The notes below the pieces were generated by a model. The model was not told the origin of the DNA. It saw only the letters and a list, made by a program, of their open reading frames with translations, and did no database searches. Shown here piece after piece: positions 25,594-37,200 of a stretch of DNA of 64,000 nt. This stretch comes from Urechis unicinctus (lineage: Eukaryota; Annelida; Polychaeta; Xenopneusta; Urechidae): assembly GCA_034190875.2 (NCBI GenBank), contig CM067354.1:47355221-47419220 (forward strand), written 5' to 3'. Position 1 is the first letter of the stretch; every line of letters starts with the position of its first letter. The translations under genes and the position numbers were made by a program.

Positions 25594-28312
25594 TCATTTG
25601 GTGCTCTTGGCCCACCTGACCGTTTTGCTAACATTACCCCATTGGGGGTATTGCTTTCGGATAAGAACTTCAATTGTTACCTGCGATTTTCCCTTGAGGT
25701 TGGAGCGGGAATGGAGGTAACGAGCACGTACCTTGCATTGGGCTACCCGCCATGAAGCCAGTATAGCCTTTGCCACCTCGGGGGAGCAAACTATCGTGCC
25801 CTTTTGGGGCAATTCACTCGCGCCCATTACTTTCAAAACCTCTGCCTGGCCGGGGGGCTTGTCATCCCTTGATGGCGGGAATTTTTTGAAGACCTCTTCC
25901 TTCAAGATCTTTGTAACCTCCCGTTCCGACAATTCTGATACGGAGCTCTGAGAGGAGGCCCCAGTTGATGTTTCCGACTCTGGTGAGCCAGACCTTGATG
26001 CCTTTGGATCTGGTGAGCCAGACATTGATGCCTTTGGATCTGGTGAGCCAGACCTTGATGCCTTTGGATCTGAGGCTGAGGTGCTGGGTACAGGTTGTTG
26101 TGAGGGAACTACTTGCACAAGCTTATGTACATTAACAACTGACGACCTGGATTTCTGAAAGAACAGAGGTGAACGATAATACTTATTTGCTGTCTGCTCG
26201 GAGTGAGCAGTTGTAACCGAGACGTCCACTTGCTGGCTTTCGGGGGTTTGGCCTGCAATCTAGTCAAGGGCTGCTCGTGCATCAGTGGCACTACATCTCG
26301 GGAGACCGTGTTCCTTCTGGAATGACGTCATTAGCTTGGACATGCACTTGTAGGGCTCCCCGGTCGACATAGTGAGGAAGACTTTATTGCGCTTGCCTAG
26401 TGGCCGAAACCTCTTGATGTACATCAGCATCAGATCACGTTCCTACTTTGTCAGGTAGAAGGTGGCGGGCTGACATGCGCCTGTTTTGTGATCAGCAACA
26501 TAAATCTCAAAGCGCTTTCCCATTTCAGGACCTAGGTCCACTGCTCCTTTACTTCAGAAACAGTCATACCAGAAACTGCTCCTGGTCTCTGATATTTCGA
26601 CAGAGCAAGCATGTTGATCAAATACCCCATTAGAAAGCGGTATTCTCTGCCATTTGTACATTTTTGGACCCCGGGAATCTTAGTACAGTACTTACTCAGC
26701 AGCTCATCAAGCATTTTTTCAAATTTATCATTTGTCACAGATAAAACAACATCCCCAGGATGCAACAAAACGCCTTGCCTACCTTTCACGATGACCTTCT
26801 GTGTCATCGCCTTGGAGATTTTCCTCTGGTTCTTGGTGATGGCTTCCTTCACCAAGTTAAGGAGCGTGTGCATGTCCGTGTGCATGGGCTAGTCGTCATG
26901 GACGCGTGTGACATAGAAGGAGAGGAAATGGCTCAAGCCATGGAACTCGTTGGCCATGGAGGTGGCTTGCAACCCGAGTCCACCCCTGTATAGTCAATAT
27001 CACTGCTCAAATGATAATAGTACTCCATGATTGTATCATGGTGTGGCTGACGGAATATGTTGATACTGGGTTTTTTCAATCCCTGTCCTTGTACGGGATT
27101 GCACCCAGTACATCATTTAGTTGACCGATTTGAGCTGGTTGCAAGCACGGAATGCAGGCGTGCCCGTCCTACGCAGGTGCTCGATGAATTCATGCAGAAC
27201 GTCCCCAGGCTGCACGGTGAGCTTCTTGTTGAAGCCCGCCCTCGTCCGAAGTTGACGAATTTTGCCCACAAGGGATCGTCCATGGTAGGCGTCGCCTCTC
27301 AATTTTTCAGTTACTTCTGCAATATCATCTGCAGACTCAGAATCAGATGCAGATGCAGAATCAGAAGAATCTGAGCTGGACTCACTGCCGCGTTTGCCAG
27401 GGAATTGGTTACCACTGGTTGATGGGAGACACTTGTCGGGGGAACTTGGCGCTGGAGACACTGGGGATTGGTAACCACTGGTGGAAGGGAGTGGCTCTTG
27501 TGCAGCTAGGACAGGTCTATGCTACCAGTAGGGGGTTCATCCTTCATCACGAATTGCACAAGAGCTGCTGCTGCTTGCCTGGTCTCCTCTTCCAGGTCTG
27601 GTGTGATGTGCGGGCTCGCTGGGTTTGCTGCGACCATGTTTACCCTGCTTTTTGACAACATTGGGCAGATGGGCATCGACCACCACTTTATGGCCTAAGC
27701 CCTTCAAATGTCTACCACCGCGTCAGTGGTATATAGACCCTGACCAGTATAGCATTCATCGCCAACCTCCACATCCAGTTTAGTAACTATAAAACTCATA
27801 TTGATGGAAAATCTTAATTGACTGACCTGAAGTCTGTGTTTCTTCAACAAATTGGCCCGCTCCGTGGGAACAGTGTAATTATGCACGTCATTCAGGTGAA
27901 GGTCCAATCGCAATACAAGTGCAGAGCAAGTGGGGCACTCTTCATGCCCTTTAACCCCCTTTGGTGCCAGTATGGTAACTTCGCGTTCATCCTGCAGTTG
28001 AGGCAGGGGTGGATTCTGGCATGGCAATGGGATGGTCACGGAATTATGGCTGGCAATGGGATTATTACATTGCCCAGCTGTCACCTCGGGACACTCTTTC
28101 ATGTGAAGGGGTAAGTCTGTATAGTGCACGTAGCACTTTGGGCAGGGGGATGTTGGAAAAAACGAGTTAGGTTTTGAGCGCATGCTGGACAAAATCATTT
28201 TACGCCGCTCCTCGGTCAAGCAATGTGATTTCAAATGGCGTGCTAATTTAGCCGTGTTTTGGCCACATACAGGACAGGGTTTCCCATTGGTGACTTGTTG
28301 TTGAGGCATCAT
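25594..28312 (-). pseudogene. zinc-finger/tyrosine-recombinase transposon gene, decayed
   Basis: Read 28,312 to 25,594 in several frames. The 5' part has an ATG and three Cys/His fingers: CPVCGQNTAKLARHLKSHC, CPKCYVHYTDLPLHMKEC and CPTCSALVLRLDLHLNDVH. A Ser/Asp-rich linker and a segment with QPGDVLHEF follow. From 26,885 the catalytic domain of a tyrosine recombinase appears: YRFLMGYLINMLALSKYQRPG (first Arg), VADHKTG (Lys), HGLPRCSATDAR (second Arg box) and HSEQTANKYYR (His and nucleophile Tyr). So the R-K-R-H-Y set is still visible. Stops after FYLTK and after ARAALD, plus frame changes near 27.7, 27.0 and 26.5 kb, break it. The basic C-terminal tail continues to 25,594. Tyrosine recombinases of this kind move Crypton- and DIRS-type elements; no reverse transcriptase was seen, which leans towards Crypton-like. 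The protein would act in the nucleus on element DNA. Confidence 0.82.
25981..26070. repeat. 30-bp in-frame triplication inside the recombinase gene
   Basis: Three head-to-tail 30-bp units (25,981-26,010, 26,011-26,040, 26,041-26,070) encode DPKASRSGSP, DPKASMSGSP, DPKASRSGSP on the minus strand. It lies in a Ser/Pro-rich linker after the catalytic Tyr. The length keeps the frame, so it probably arose while the gene was still coding. Confidence 0.97.
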
Positions 28313-28469
28313 GTTTGCTGTAGAGGTATATACATCGACAAAGAACAAGAATATAACTTAACTAAACTTAACTAAACTTAACTACAGTTTGTACGAACTC
28401 TTGAAATAGCATCCTTCAAATGGCGCCAAATGACAACGTGATGGATGCCTGAAAACCACATATGAACCA

Positions 28470-28800
28470 GCAAATAATCAAAATATTTTTACACAATTAA
28501 CTTATTTATGTATCGGAACCTATCTGCTTCTACGAGCAAAATATTACAATGTTCTACGACAAAGCATGGCTGCGCCTTAGAGTTTAGCCTGGAGCATGTA
28601 AAAGCGAAAAGCGCCGTGGTGATCGGCTTAGAAAGGGTCCAATTCAACGAGCTATATATCCAGTAATAATCAAAATATTTTTACACAATAAACTAATTTG
28701 GGTAGCGGAACCTATCTGCTTCCACGAGCAAAATATTACAATGTTTTATAACAAAGCATGGCTGAGCCTTAGAGTTTAGCGTGGAGTATGTTAAAGCGGC
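28470..28800 (+). repeat. 192-bp repeat, about 1.7 tandem copies
   Basis: AATATTTTTACACAAT recurs 192 bp apart (28,482 and 28,674), as do CGGAACCTATCTGCTTC, GAGCAAAATATTACAATGTT and CCTTAGAGTTTAGC. A further partial copy lies at 24,805-24,905, so the unit occurs on both sides of the tyrosine-recombinase element. Just upstream, 28,350-28,382 is a short run of TAACTAAACT repeats. Confidence 0.88.
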
Positions 28801-29147
28801 CGCGACTCACGGGCTTACGGGGCCATGGAGCTTGCTCTCACTTGTCATTTGGGGTGCAGGCAAATGTTTCGGTAAGTGTCACAAGGCAACTGCATTATTA
28901 TATATGATGAAATGCATTGGCAGGGATAACTTCTGTTGTATGTATCCATGTGTCTTTTCACAGTCAATGTGTAAACATTTACATCTTTAAAGGCTATGAT
29001 GAATGTAATTGTAGCATACTTATTGTATTGATACCATAGATGGCTGACAAATCCCTACAGACACAAAGAAATATTTAAGAGGTACCCAAGTTAGCCCATC
29101 TCAGCACTACATAGGGACACAGTGCAACTTGCTGACCAAAAGTGTCA

Positions 29148-30177
29148 CCAGGGGCACCCAATATCGTCAATGAGCATGTGGGGCATGGGGAGCTGTACCC
29201 GGAATTTGAGCATGCACTACTAGAGAACAGGAAGCGGTATTAGTTTTGAATCATATAAGTCTTTATAGAAATATTTACTTCAGTGGCAGTGTAATTAAAT
29301 GAGTCAAAATGGTGAAATCCATGCCCCTGTGGTACTACTTTACCCAACAAATGTAATCTACATTGATATATGCGTGAACCATAAATAGGATCGAAGCCAC
29401 ACAGAGTTGAAATTGATAGTCTCCAGCAAGCATCTCCTAAACGACATTGGCAGGCTCTCCCCATCAGAGCAGACATCAAGCCTAGAATTGTATCACAAAG
29501 TGGTCAAATTCTTCGCACCAAAGAGTGTCTACTATTCCTATGCCACCATGGAGGCCAGGTAATACCAATCAAATAACATATTTTGAAATTCGTTTGTGTA
29601 TTTTTGTATTGGGGTTGTATGGAAGTTTAGCAGATTTATGTAGTGACAGTTGTTTGTAGAATTATGTGCTCAAGTTTTAATTCTTACTTAGTAATATGTT
29701 ATCAACCTGCTATATATATATATCCAGATTGCTCCTAGCAGTTATTCACTTCCATGAAAACTCGAACAGAGCTCAAGCCATCACTCATGGAGGTCATTCC
29801 CAATGAAGAGTGTCTTACTCCAAGGCCAGACAGGGAGACCCAGTTGTCAAGCCTGTCAAAGTACTTTCTTTGGTGTGCATATGCATTAATTTAAAATAAA
29901 ACACATGTTATTTTGACATTTATTACCGAAACCTAAATAAGTTTCATATGCACAAACATTGTTACCCAATTCAATATGGGCATATAATATAACTAACTTA
30001 TCATATGACTATCATAAAATATGAATACCGTTGATTTGCTTCAGACTATGTACATCAGTTCAGTGCTGAGGTGCTTGATCTCAGGCAACAATACCCTAGC
30101 TAGAGACTTGCTGAGGTCCTTGCCGAGGACAGGACTGTCCCAACACCTATTGCCTCCCAGAACGAGAAACCTGAAAG
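29148..30177 (+). pseudogene. transposon-derived multi-exon gene, decayed
   Basis: Four exon-like blocks, best where splice phases agree. (a) about 29,148-29,236: IVNEHVGHGELYPEFEHALL. (b) 29,389-29,558: SSKHLLNDIGRLSPSEQTSS then LYHKVVKFFAPKSVYYSY, ending at GT. (c) 29,728-29,860, after a pyrimidine/AT tract and CAG: LLLAVIHFHENSNRAQA, with TGA in frame further on, ending at GT. (d) 30,045-30,177, after CAG: DYVHQFSAEVLDLRQQYPS, then TAG. Junctions b/c and c/d keep phase. I recall this LSPxxQTSSLExFHxxVxxFAPK ... RLLLAALHFNEN pattern from a family repeated many times in fish, cnidarian and mollusc genomes and generally taken as transposon-derived, possibly Kolobok-like; that label is from memory. 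Stops in c and d and a broken a/b junction make it a pseudogene. The 5' part is not identified. Confidence 0.68.
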
Positions 30178-30232
30178 GTATCTTCTCGTAGGTGCACACG
30201 GGTGTCGATTCAACCTGACCAAGAAATCTTCT

Positions 30233-31370
30233 TCAGCTCCATTGTAGATAACCTGTCTATTTGCCGCCCGGATGAGGGAAGGATTTTCTAACAGCAGTTG
30301 CCACACAGGCTGCCAGCACTTTCTTGCTTCTTTTGCGCAGTGTGTGCCATATCCAGAATGTAAACTGGCGGTAGGCTAGATACCTGATTAATCTGAAGTA
30401 ATATGTCAATGGTTTTGAAAAACGTTGCATAGTTAAAAAAACAATTGTCATTTGTCAACCATTCCCTCACTTTGTAATTTCATTGTAAGCTCTGCTTCTG
30501 GATTTTATGTTACTGGTGTTATTTGTTCTTGGCTATGTGAAATATATTGTAGTTTATCAATATGAACACTGAATATTTTACACAGCGGGATTGATGTTCC
30601 CTTTAGCAGTAAATATGATTGTTCAACCTCAAACTGTCCTTTTTGGTAGTAACAATGGCATATTACTCATTGGTAGAGACCTCATCTCCAACAGGTCCAT
30701 TCATTTGAATCGATTAAAATTTAGATGCTTCCAGCTCATTTTTGTTTAGGCAGTTTGCCAGGAATCTGGGATGCTTGGTGATGAATGTCCATTCCTCCGT
30801 TATAGCCATCCCTCTGTGCAAACTTCTGCAACACACTCTGGCTGTGTTCATTGGGATGCAGTGATGACAGCTACACTTAACTTAGAGAAATAATTAAAGA
30901 GTCATTGTTATTTTATATATGTGGTACAATGAATGAATGTAAAAGGAAAATACTTTATATGCTGCATGCAAACATCTGTCCACAATATTAAATGTGCTGA
31001 GAGTACAATGACAAAGCTACATTCACTAGCCAAGTACTATTTGTTGCAGTAGTTATAGGTCTGTCAACATACCATCCTCAACTTACATAATGTGTAAATT
31101 TATTGGGTAACTGATATTAACGATTATTTTTTACCAGTGAACAAAGTTCAATAAAGCTTGGGAAGGGTATTATAAAACTCACCATTCGTCGAAATCTTTT
31201 GTGGATTCTTCATCCGAAGCGAACTCTTGAGTTAGAGCTCCCGGTGTCATTTCGAAGTTTCCCTTGGATGATTCAACTCCCGCCCGTATTGGCTCAAATA
31301 AATAGCCATGGACATAATTTGCCCTAATGTTATGCTATGGGGCCTCATAATCTTCATCAGAAGACGACAT
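30233..31370 (-). pseudogene. P2X7 intracellular-domain-like gene, decayed
   Basis: Three blocks. Exon i (31,370-31,183): MSSSDEDYEAP, a TAG, then YLFEPIRAGVESS and an acidic run to a GTGAGT donor. Exon ii (30,875 to about 30,714): CSCHHCIPMNTARVCCRS ... EEWTFITKHPRFLANCLN, then TAA. Exon iii (30,392-30,233), after CAG: LIRYLAYRQFTFWIWHTLRK then VLAACVATAVRKSFPHPGGK, TAG, TGYLQWS. The order YxFEP / CxCxxCxPMxT-xxCCxx / ITxHPxFxxxCLN / RYLAYRQFxxW / VLxxCxxxxxRxxFPxPxG is that of the cytoplasmic tail ('ballast') domain of P2X7, which outside vertebrate P2X7 occurs in many copies in animal genomes, often as stand-alone genes. The exon ii acceptor AG appears changed to AA. No channel segments are present. 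Its 3' end faces that of the preceding gene, 55 bp away. Confidence 0.75.
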
Positions 31371-31471
31371 GGCTTCATGTAAATACTGTGTAATCTTAAA
31401 ATCCATACAATCGCATTTCACTTCGCTCACTCGATCGCTGTCAAATTCTCTTGGAGGCCGCGCAGCAGGTA

Positions 31472-31479
31472 TGACGTCA
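31472..31479. promoter_or_regulatory. CRE-like TGACGTCA upstream of the P2X7-like gene
   Basis: A perfect TGACGTCA lies about 100 bp upstream of the P2X7-like ATG, in a GC-richer patch. It is enclosed by GCAGGT and ACCTGC inverted arms. This could be the remnant promoter of that gene; bZIP factors of the CREB/ATF class bind this word in animals. Confidence 0.4.
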
Positions 31480-31579
31480 CACAACCTGCCCCTAGCGGCC
31501 AACTGAGGCAAAATGGCATCGAGAAGATGGCTTCGTATTTTCTTCCGAGTGGAACCTTGTCGGTGGATTTTTAGCACTT

Positions 31580-32538
31580 ATACATGCCCGTGCAATGAAT
31601 AATGGATCCCCGTTGGTTAATGATTTATTAATCTCCATTTTGAAACACATAATAAAGAAATGAGGACCTTTAACATCTAGCATCTATCATATGCATGTAA
31701 AGCAGGTATATTTCGGTTGAACGTATACACATTATGCATAAGGCGAATTTGCCTAGGCAATTCACAAACTGTTCTGGTATCCATCCGTATCATAAGTGCT
31801 AATCTCAAGGCCAGTCATGCACTCTAGATCCTTTGTGACAAAGAATGCATTCAAGCTCAAACGAAAATTGAACTTCTGTTCGTGTTAAGGGATACAATAC
31901 ACTCTTTAAAGCACCTCGTTTAGCGTGCAAACTATGAGCGGAAATTAATGCAAATGTGGTAGTAAAAAAATACATTTACGTGTATCAATCAGCTCAAGTA
32001 AGTAACTTAAATGGGTGAACGTGGTATATTGTGCTACACAAACTTGACATATATGCACACTTAGATAGCGGGCAAAAAACGGCTCTCAATAATATATTCG
32101 GTACAGTTTGAACTCTTGGACAATGCGTATCTAACCCCCCAAAAATAGTACGCAAGCGTGCTCAATAATTTTATTAAATTGACACCCTGCGTTGAAAGCC
32201 ACGATTGTGCTCGCTCTGGGATCTTATAAGGTCAGCATCCCCGTTACACCAACATTGAGGTGTTACCATTGTGTCAATCTGCTCACCGTGTATGCTTCAC
32301 AAAATATTTGACTCTGAGAAAATGTTTTCTATTTGGTTACATTTGACGCATTTGCCATGTCCTCAAAGACGTCTCACACGTAGTACTGTCGGTCAAGGTC
32401 TCAGGTTGTATTGCGCGGTAGTTTATTGCTCTAAAACCATTTTAATATATATTGCAATGTCGCAGTTAAGGGTTTTGAGTCGCGGGTCGGCTGAAATATT
32501 TAGTGACAGAGACGTCAAAATTGCTTGGGATAATAAAG
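31580..32538. other. intergenic between mobile elements and the duplication
   Basis: No recognisable gene. A 104-codon plus-strand frame at 32,271-32,585 has no motif and runs into the duplicated segment, so it is not called. Confidence 0.5.
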
Positions 32539-32655
32539 AGCCAAACATAATGCATAAGGGTCAAATAACCCTACCTAGCACATAATAATTTCGCATCGGT
32601 TGGCTGTGTGGCAATTGGTAAAACCATGCGGGGGACGTTTTGCATTGCACAATAA

Positions 32656-32661
32656 TTTATT
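32656..32661 (-). promoter_or_regulatory. AATAAA poly(A) signal of copy B
   Basis: AATAAA on the minus strand, 126 nt past the present stop of copy B. It is conserved at the same place in copy C. Confidence 0.6.
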
Positions 32662-32786
32662 AGATTCATACACTGGCATTTACAATTCAATTGTGTAGTT
32701 AGCGAACGGAAATACAGTCTCACAGGGCCCAATCACTCCCAGACGTTGCACAGCGACCATTTGCTATGCATGCTGCTATTTGCTTC

Positions 32787-34220
32787 TCAATCGAATTTAT
32801 TGCACTCATTGTCTTCCACGAATACTGTAGTATTGCTTTTGGTGCTGATCCGATGATAATGACCCTCTTGATTCCGGATGATGCATTTCAATCTCGCAGG
32901 TGACATGTCAACTTCCATGAAATTAGCTAGTTTAGTAATAGCCCTGCTAAAATCATGCAATAGATCCGCGTAATAGCAGACAAAGATATCCATAGATTTG
33001 GCTTTTCCTTGTTGCAGCCATTTGCTGTAAAATGCTTCCCAGGCCTCAGGGGCCGCTTTCATAAATGCATGGAATGCTGAAACACAGTAGGCGGGTCCAT
33101 AATGTTGGCTGAAGATAGCATGCTAAATAATACAGAATGAAGTTGGTTGTGGTGAAATAGCTGAGATCTTTGGACTTACTTTCAGCAAGGTAACGTTAAT
33201 TGTGTGAGATCCATAAACGTTGTAAGGAACCATTAGAGTTGGCATTACGTTAATCATGGTGGAGTGTACCTTAAGCTGAACGCAGGAACAGTACATACTT
33301 ACAATTTTGTGACGTAGGTTTAATAGCACCATCATTGGTGTGACTTTTTAGTGTTTTAAATTTCCAGTGTGCTATCCTGGCCTTTAGAGGGTGCCTGATG
33401 ACAAGTATAATTCTTGTGTAGCCCCTGAATTGCGTGCTATGTGTTTTAACAGCCACCACACTCGCATCCCTTCGTCCTTCTCCGGGAAAGTTGCGTAACA
33501 AAGACCCGTCGTGATAAATGGATCCTGTATATAGTCCTGTAATAGTCGAATTGCACAGTTAAAACTGTCTGCTATCGATATCAATATAGTTAACTCGTTT
33601 TAACAGGGAGTGGAGCCTTCATTATTACAGTCATGTGACGCTGGATATTGTTCCATTAAATCAAATCCAGCCGCAAGCTTTATATACCCAGCATACTGTA
33701 GTCGGTAATGAAGAACATAAATAGGTCTAACACAACATTGTGAAGGGTGAAAAAACCTAAATGACGATTTTGCATCAAATACCATACTTAGTTCGTCATT
33801 GTGAGAAACATCTCCCTTACCTGTAACCATCTCAAGAATATGTCTGGTCCATGTATTTCCAGATCCAGGTATGCTAGCTAGAGCAGTGACAGGCACTTTG
33901 TTTTTAGGAAATTCTATATGCGTGCAGTTAGATCCAAGGTGCCTTAAATGTCCGGGAGCTGTTGTTATAAGGAATTTGTCGTGGGATCGTGTGACCAACG
34001 TCGACAAGTTCATGGAGCGGTTATTAATGCGAGTTCCGTGTCCATTTCTCGACCGTTGATTATCTGCTTCGACAGGTTCCACTGACTGAATTCTAGGATA
34101 TGGCGCTGCTTGATGGTCATAACTAATCCATGGTTGCTTGTGTATTTGTAAATAAGTAAACGCTAAAATAATTGACACATTCAGAAAAACAAGCAAAAAC
34201 AAAGGTTGCTTCCCCTTCAT
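32787..34220 (-). CDS. WSCD-like sulfotransferase, copy B (C-terminus altered)
   Basis: Three exons on the minus strand: 34,220-33,821 (400 nt), 33,536-33,303 (234 nt) and 33,076-32,787 (290 nt). All introns are GT-AG (284 and 226 nt), and the join gives 307 codons plus stop with no internal stop. An ATG 12 nt upstream (34,232) is also in frame; I use 34,220 because it is the start shared with copy C. Residues about 6-24 are a hydrophobic anchor after a basic start, so type II topology. The 5' PAPS-loop-like PGSGNTWTRHILE lies at 118-130, KTH at 164-166 and IRHP at 180-183. Compared with copy C, 8 nt are absent near codon 300, so the frame ends ECNKFD instead of running on to SGSDWAL. The expected C-terminal helix is lost; it may be inactive or newly pseudogenised. 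Confidence 0.7.
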
Positions 34221-34232
34221 TATAGCATCCAT

Positions 34233-37200
34233 TGACCAACGCCTGGAAAAATGGTACAAGCGATAAAGATGTCGAATACCGAACGTATGCTGAAATCAAA
34301 ATCACCCCATGTGCTTCCTAGTGAAAGCGCGATATGAAATGTCAACGTAAGTGAACATTAACATTGGAATTAATGCGCATAAGGAACAGGCTGTTGCTCA
34401 AACATATGAAATCAATACCTCTGGCGAAAACACGATGAGGCATTCGCAGCTGTGACTCTACAGGCCTAGTAAGTCGCAGCCACACCTACTCTAATTAAGA
34501 TCACCATAATATGTGATGTCGTGGTATGCTGTCGGTAATGACCCTGTAAAACTTCTTGTCGTGTTCAAACCGAGCAATAACGGTACTCCCTGACCACGCA
34601 TTTATGTCCGCTTATACTTGGAGCAAAATTGCAGTCTTGAAAGACGGAACAGCCCACAAATGTTTTCGATAAATCTAATGCGAGAATTTCTTTATTTGAG
34701 GATCTATGTTTCCTCAGTTTGTTTTTTCATATTAATTCTATATGCCGGCAGTTACTTAACATGGCCATAGTGTTAGTAGCACACTCCAATGTAGCAAATA
34801 AATCGGACGCGTGAGTCCCCGTACCTTTAAAGTACAATCTGAGTAAATCACGTACTCGAATGCTTTAAGTTACAATGTGTTTGCAGTTTGCTAGACACAT
34901 TTAAATGCTTAATCGTTGTATTCGGTGATACACCCCTGATTATTCATATCTTACTATCGGTTTCTTGGATTGTGGATTTTAAATGACTTTCACCAACTAA
35001 CATCCAATATGTTCCACCGTTATCTCATCTCAACCATTTTCCCCCTACAAATGCCACAAAACAGATCCACTCTGTTTCACATGCATGCATCAAGTCACAC
35101 TATTACGCGGTGTTGCTGTCAAAGCTGCCCCTATTGAGGAATATTGGGTGATTGCACACCATCAATCTAACTTTGCTCCGTTTGTTGTTCATTAAGAAAA
35201 ACATTTGGCAGAGACCTGCAAATCAACAATAGGTCCGGAACAACAGTGTGCTGCAGTGACGTTATGATGTGATTGACACCGACACTCGTGCATGAAATAT
35301 TAATTCTTTTCACTGATACTGGCTGACCGCCGGTCATGGCCAGTCACCGGTATTGACTGAATGTCTACTAGCATTATTTGCCATGGTCGGGTGAAAAGAA
35401 CATCGGCGCAGTATTGAATGCAGAAAATAACGCCTTCGTGTCTTTAATGTTTACAAATATTTACATATAGGGACACCAAGGACTGCACACTATGAGATGG
35501 ACAAGGCAAGGAAAGTCACAATGGTTAACCAGAAATAACTGCACAATATGATGAATGCCATGTAACGTCGTCGGATGAAAGCATTTTGTCAATATTTGTC
35601 CTTGAAAAACATATCGGCATGGTTTGTTTAGCAGTTCAATGTTATCGCTGGATTAATTTGTCACTGGTAGCAACTCAAATAAAAAACCCTCTTGCTCCTT
35701 TGTTTATCCCTGGCCTTAGATTTTACCAAGCCGCAGAGATACCCGTGAAGCATTGTATTTACAGGATTGCAAAGGCTGACTAAAATTAAATCATGTCATT
35801 CATAGAGCATTTCGTATGCCCGTATGCCAGCCACCTTCTTAAAAAATTTAGCCTTAACAGAGTCGACAGTCGAGCATGCATAAATCTGAATTTTAAGATG
35901 AGATTGAACATGTGAATTATGTAATTGGATAAAAAAATCCCCTTTGAAGCAATCTACTGAATTGCATTGTTTACTTAATCGAATATAGCCCAAAAGTTAA
36001 TCACTTTCCAGGGACCAAACTTATGAGACTCTTTTTGTACCTCACTAGAATATAACTGTAACCTTCAATCGTTTAGACCTATATTACGTGCATATCTGTT
36101 GGCATAGTATGTTACTATTTACAAAAACCTAGTACCAATTGCGTTGTGTAAAAGCGCCTTCGTGTCAATTAGTAAACATTTATTCATGTAATTAGTAATG
36201 AATGACGTTTATGTGTCGTAATATTGAATACATATTATGTATGTTTTGCGTGTCACTTTGTCACTGACAAATCTTAATATTGATACGCGGATAAACGCAC
36301 CATCAGGAGTCACGTGTTCCTGCTTACGGCAAATGAATGTGCATCTTACATTCAATATAAATATATGTTTATGTAGCTCTTAAATTCATGTGTTATTGGC
36401 AATAAAGTATTCTTCTTCTTAAGGAAAACTTATTAATCGACCTCTTCTGATCCAGCGTCTACTAGAGAACATACTCTTTGTATTCGTATGACCAATATGC
36501 AGTGTTATTTTTGTATTTAAACCTTTTATTATTGTTAGCTCTCTTTTCGAGCCTTGCTCGAGCATAACGTTTAGTGTCAATTGCGAAGTACTCAGATAAT
36601 ATGTATATAACTTTGTCGGTCGGTAGATTAATAAGAGCGCCCCCCTCAGGATCGATAACATCAAATGATGTGCTGTTCCCCCCAAACCACGTGGCACCTA
36701 TAACAATTACCTGAACTGCCTAGCCTACACGAGCAAAATCAGATTAGAATATTTGATTGCATCGAATAACCTCTTATGCATGATGTTTAGTCCAAGAAGG
36801 ATTATATTATTTTCTTTTGGTTGGAATTTATATGATTATGTGCACTAACAAGGAGTGTATTACACTATATTGTGTATTCTGTCGATTATGCATATATAGC
36901 TGAAGCAGAGTTCTACAGCGCATAAAGCATAAGTAATAAACAACTAAGCATGACAATTGATGCACTTAAACTGGTCCTCCGACATGCCTAACATATTTTT
37001 AGCTTACACCTGATGATTAGCTTTACTACTATTTGTTAGAATTCAAATTAGTCGCGACTGCGTTTGATTTTTATCTCGATAATAGGCTTGTTGATGATGT
37101 AAGAATATATTGAATGTAAACAGCATCTTATGTGATAGGCCCTTAAATGATCCGATGTATCTGAAAAACCCTGCAATAGCTCCGCTATGATACAACATTG

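Noticed and set aside
26448-27655. Plus-strand frames across the recombinase element
   Set aside because: They are antisense shadows of the minus-strand recombinase and zinc-finger coding sequence.
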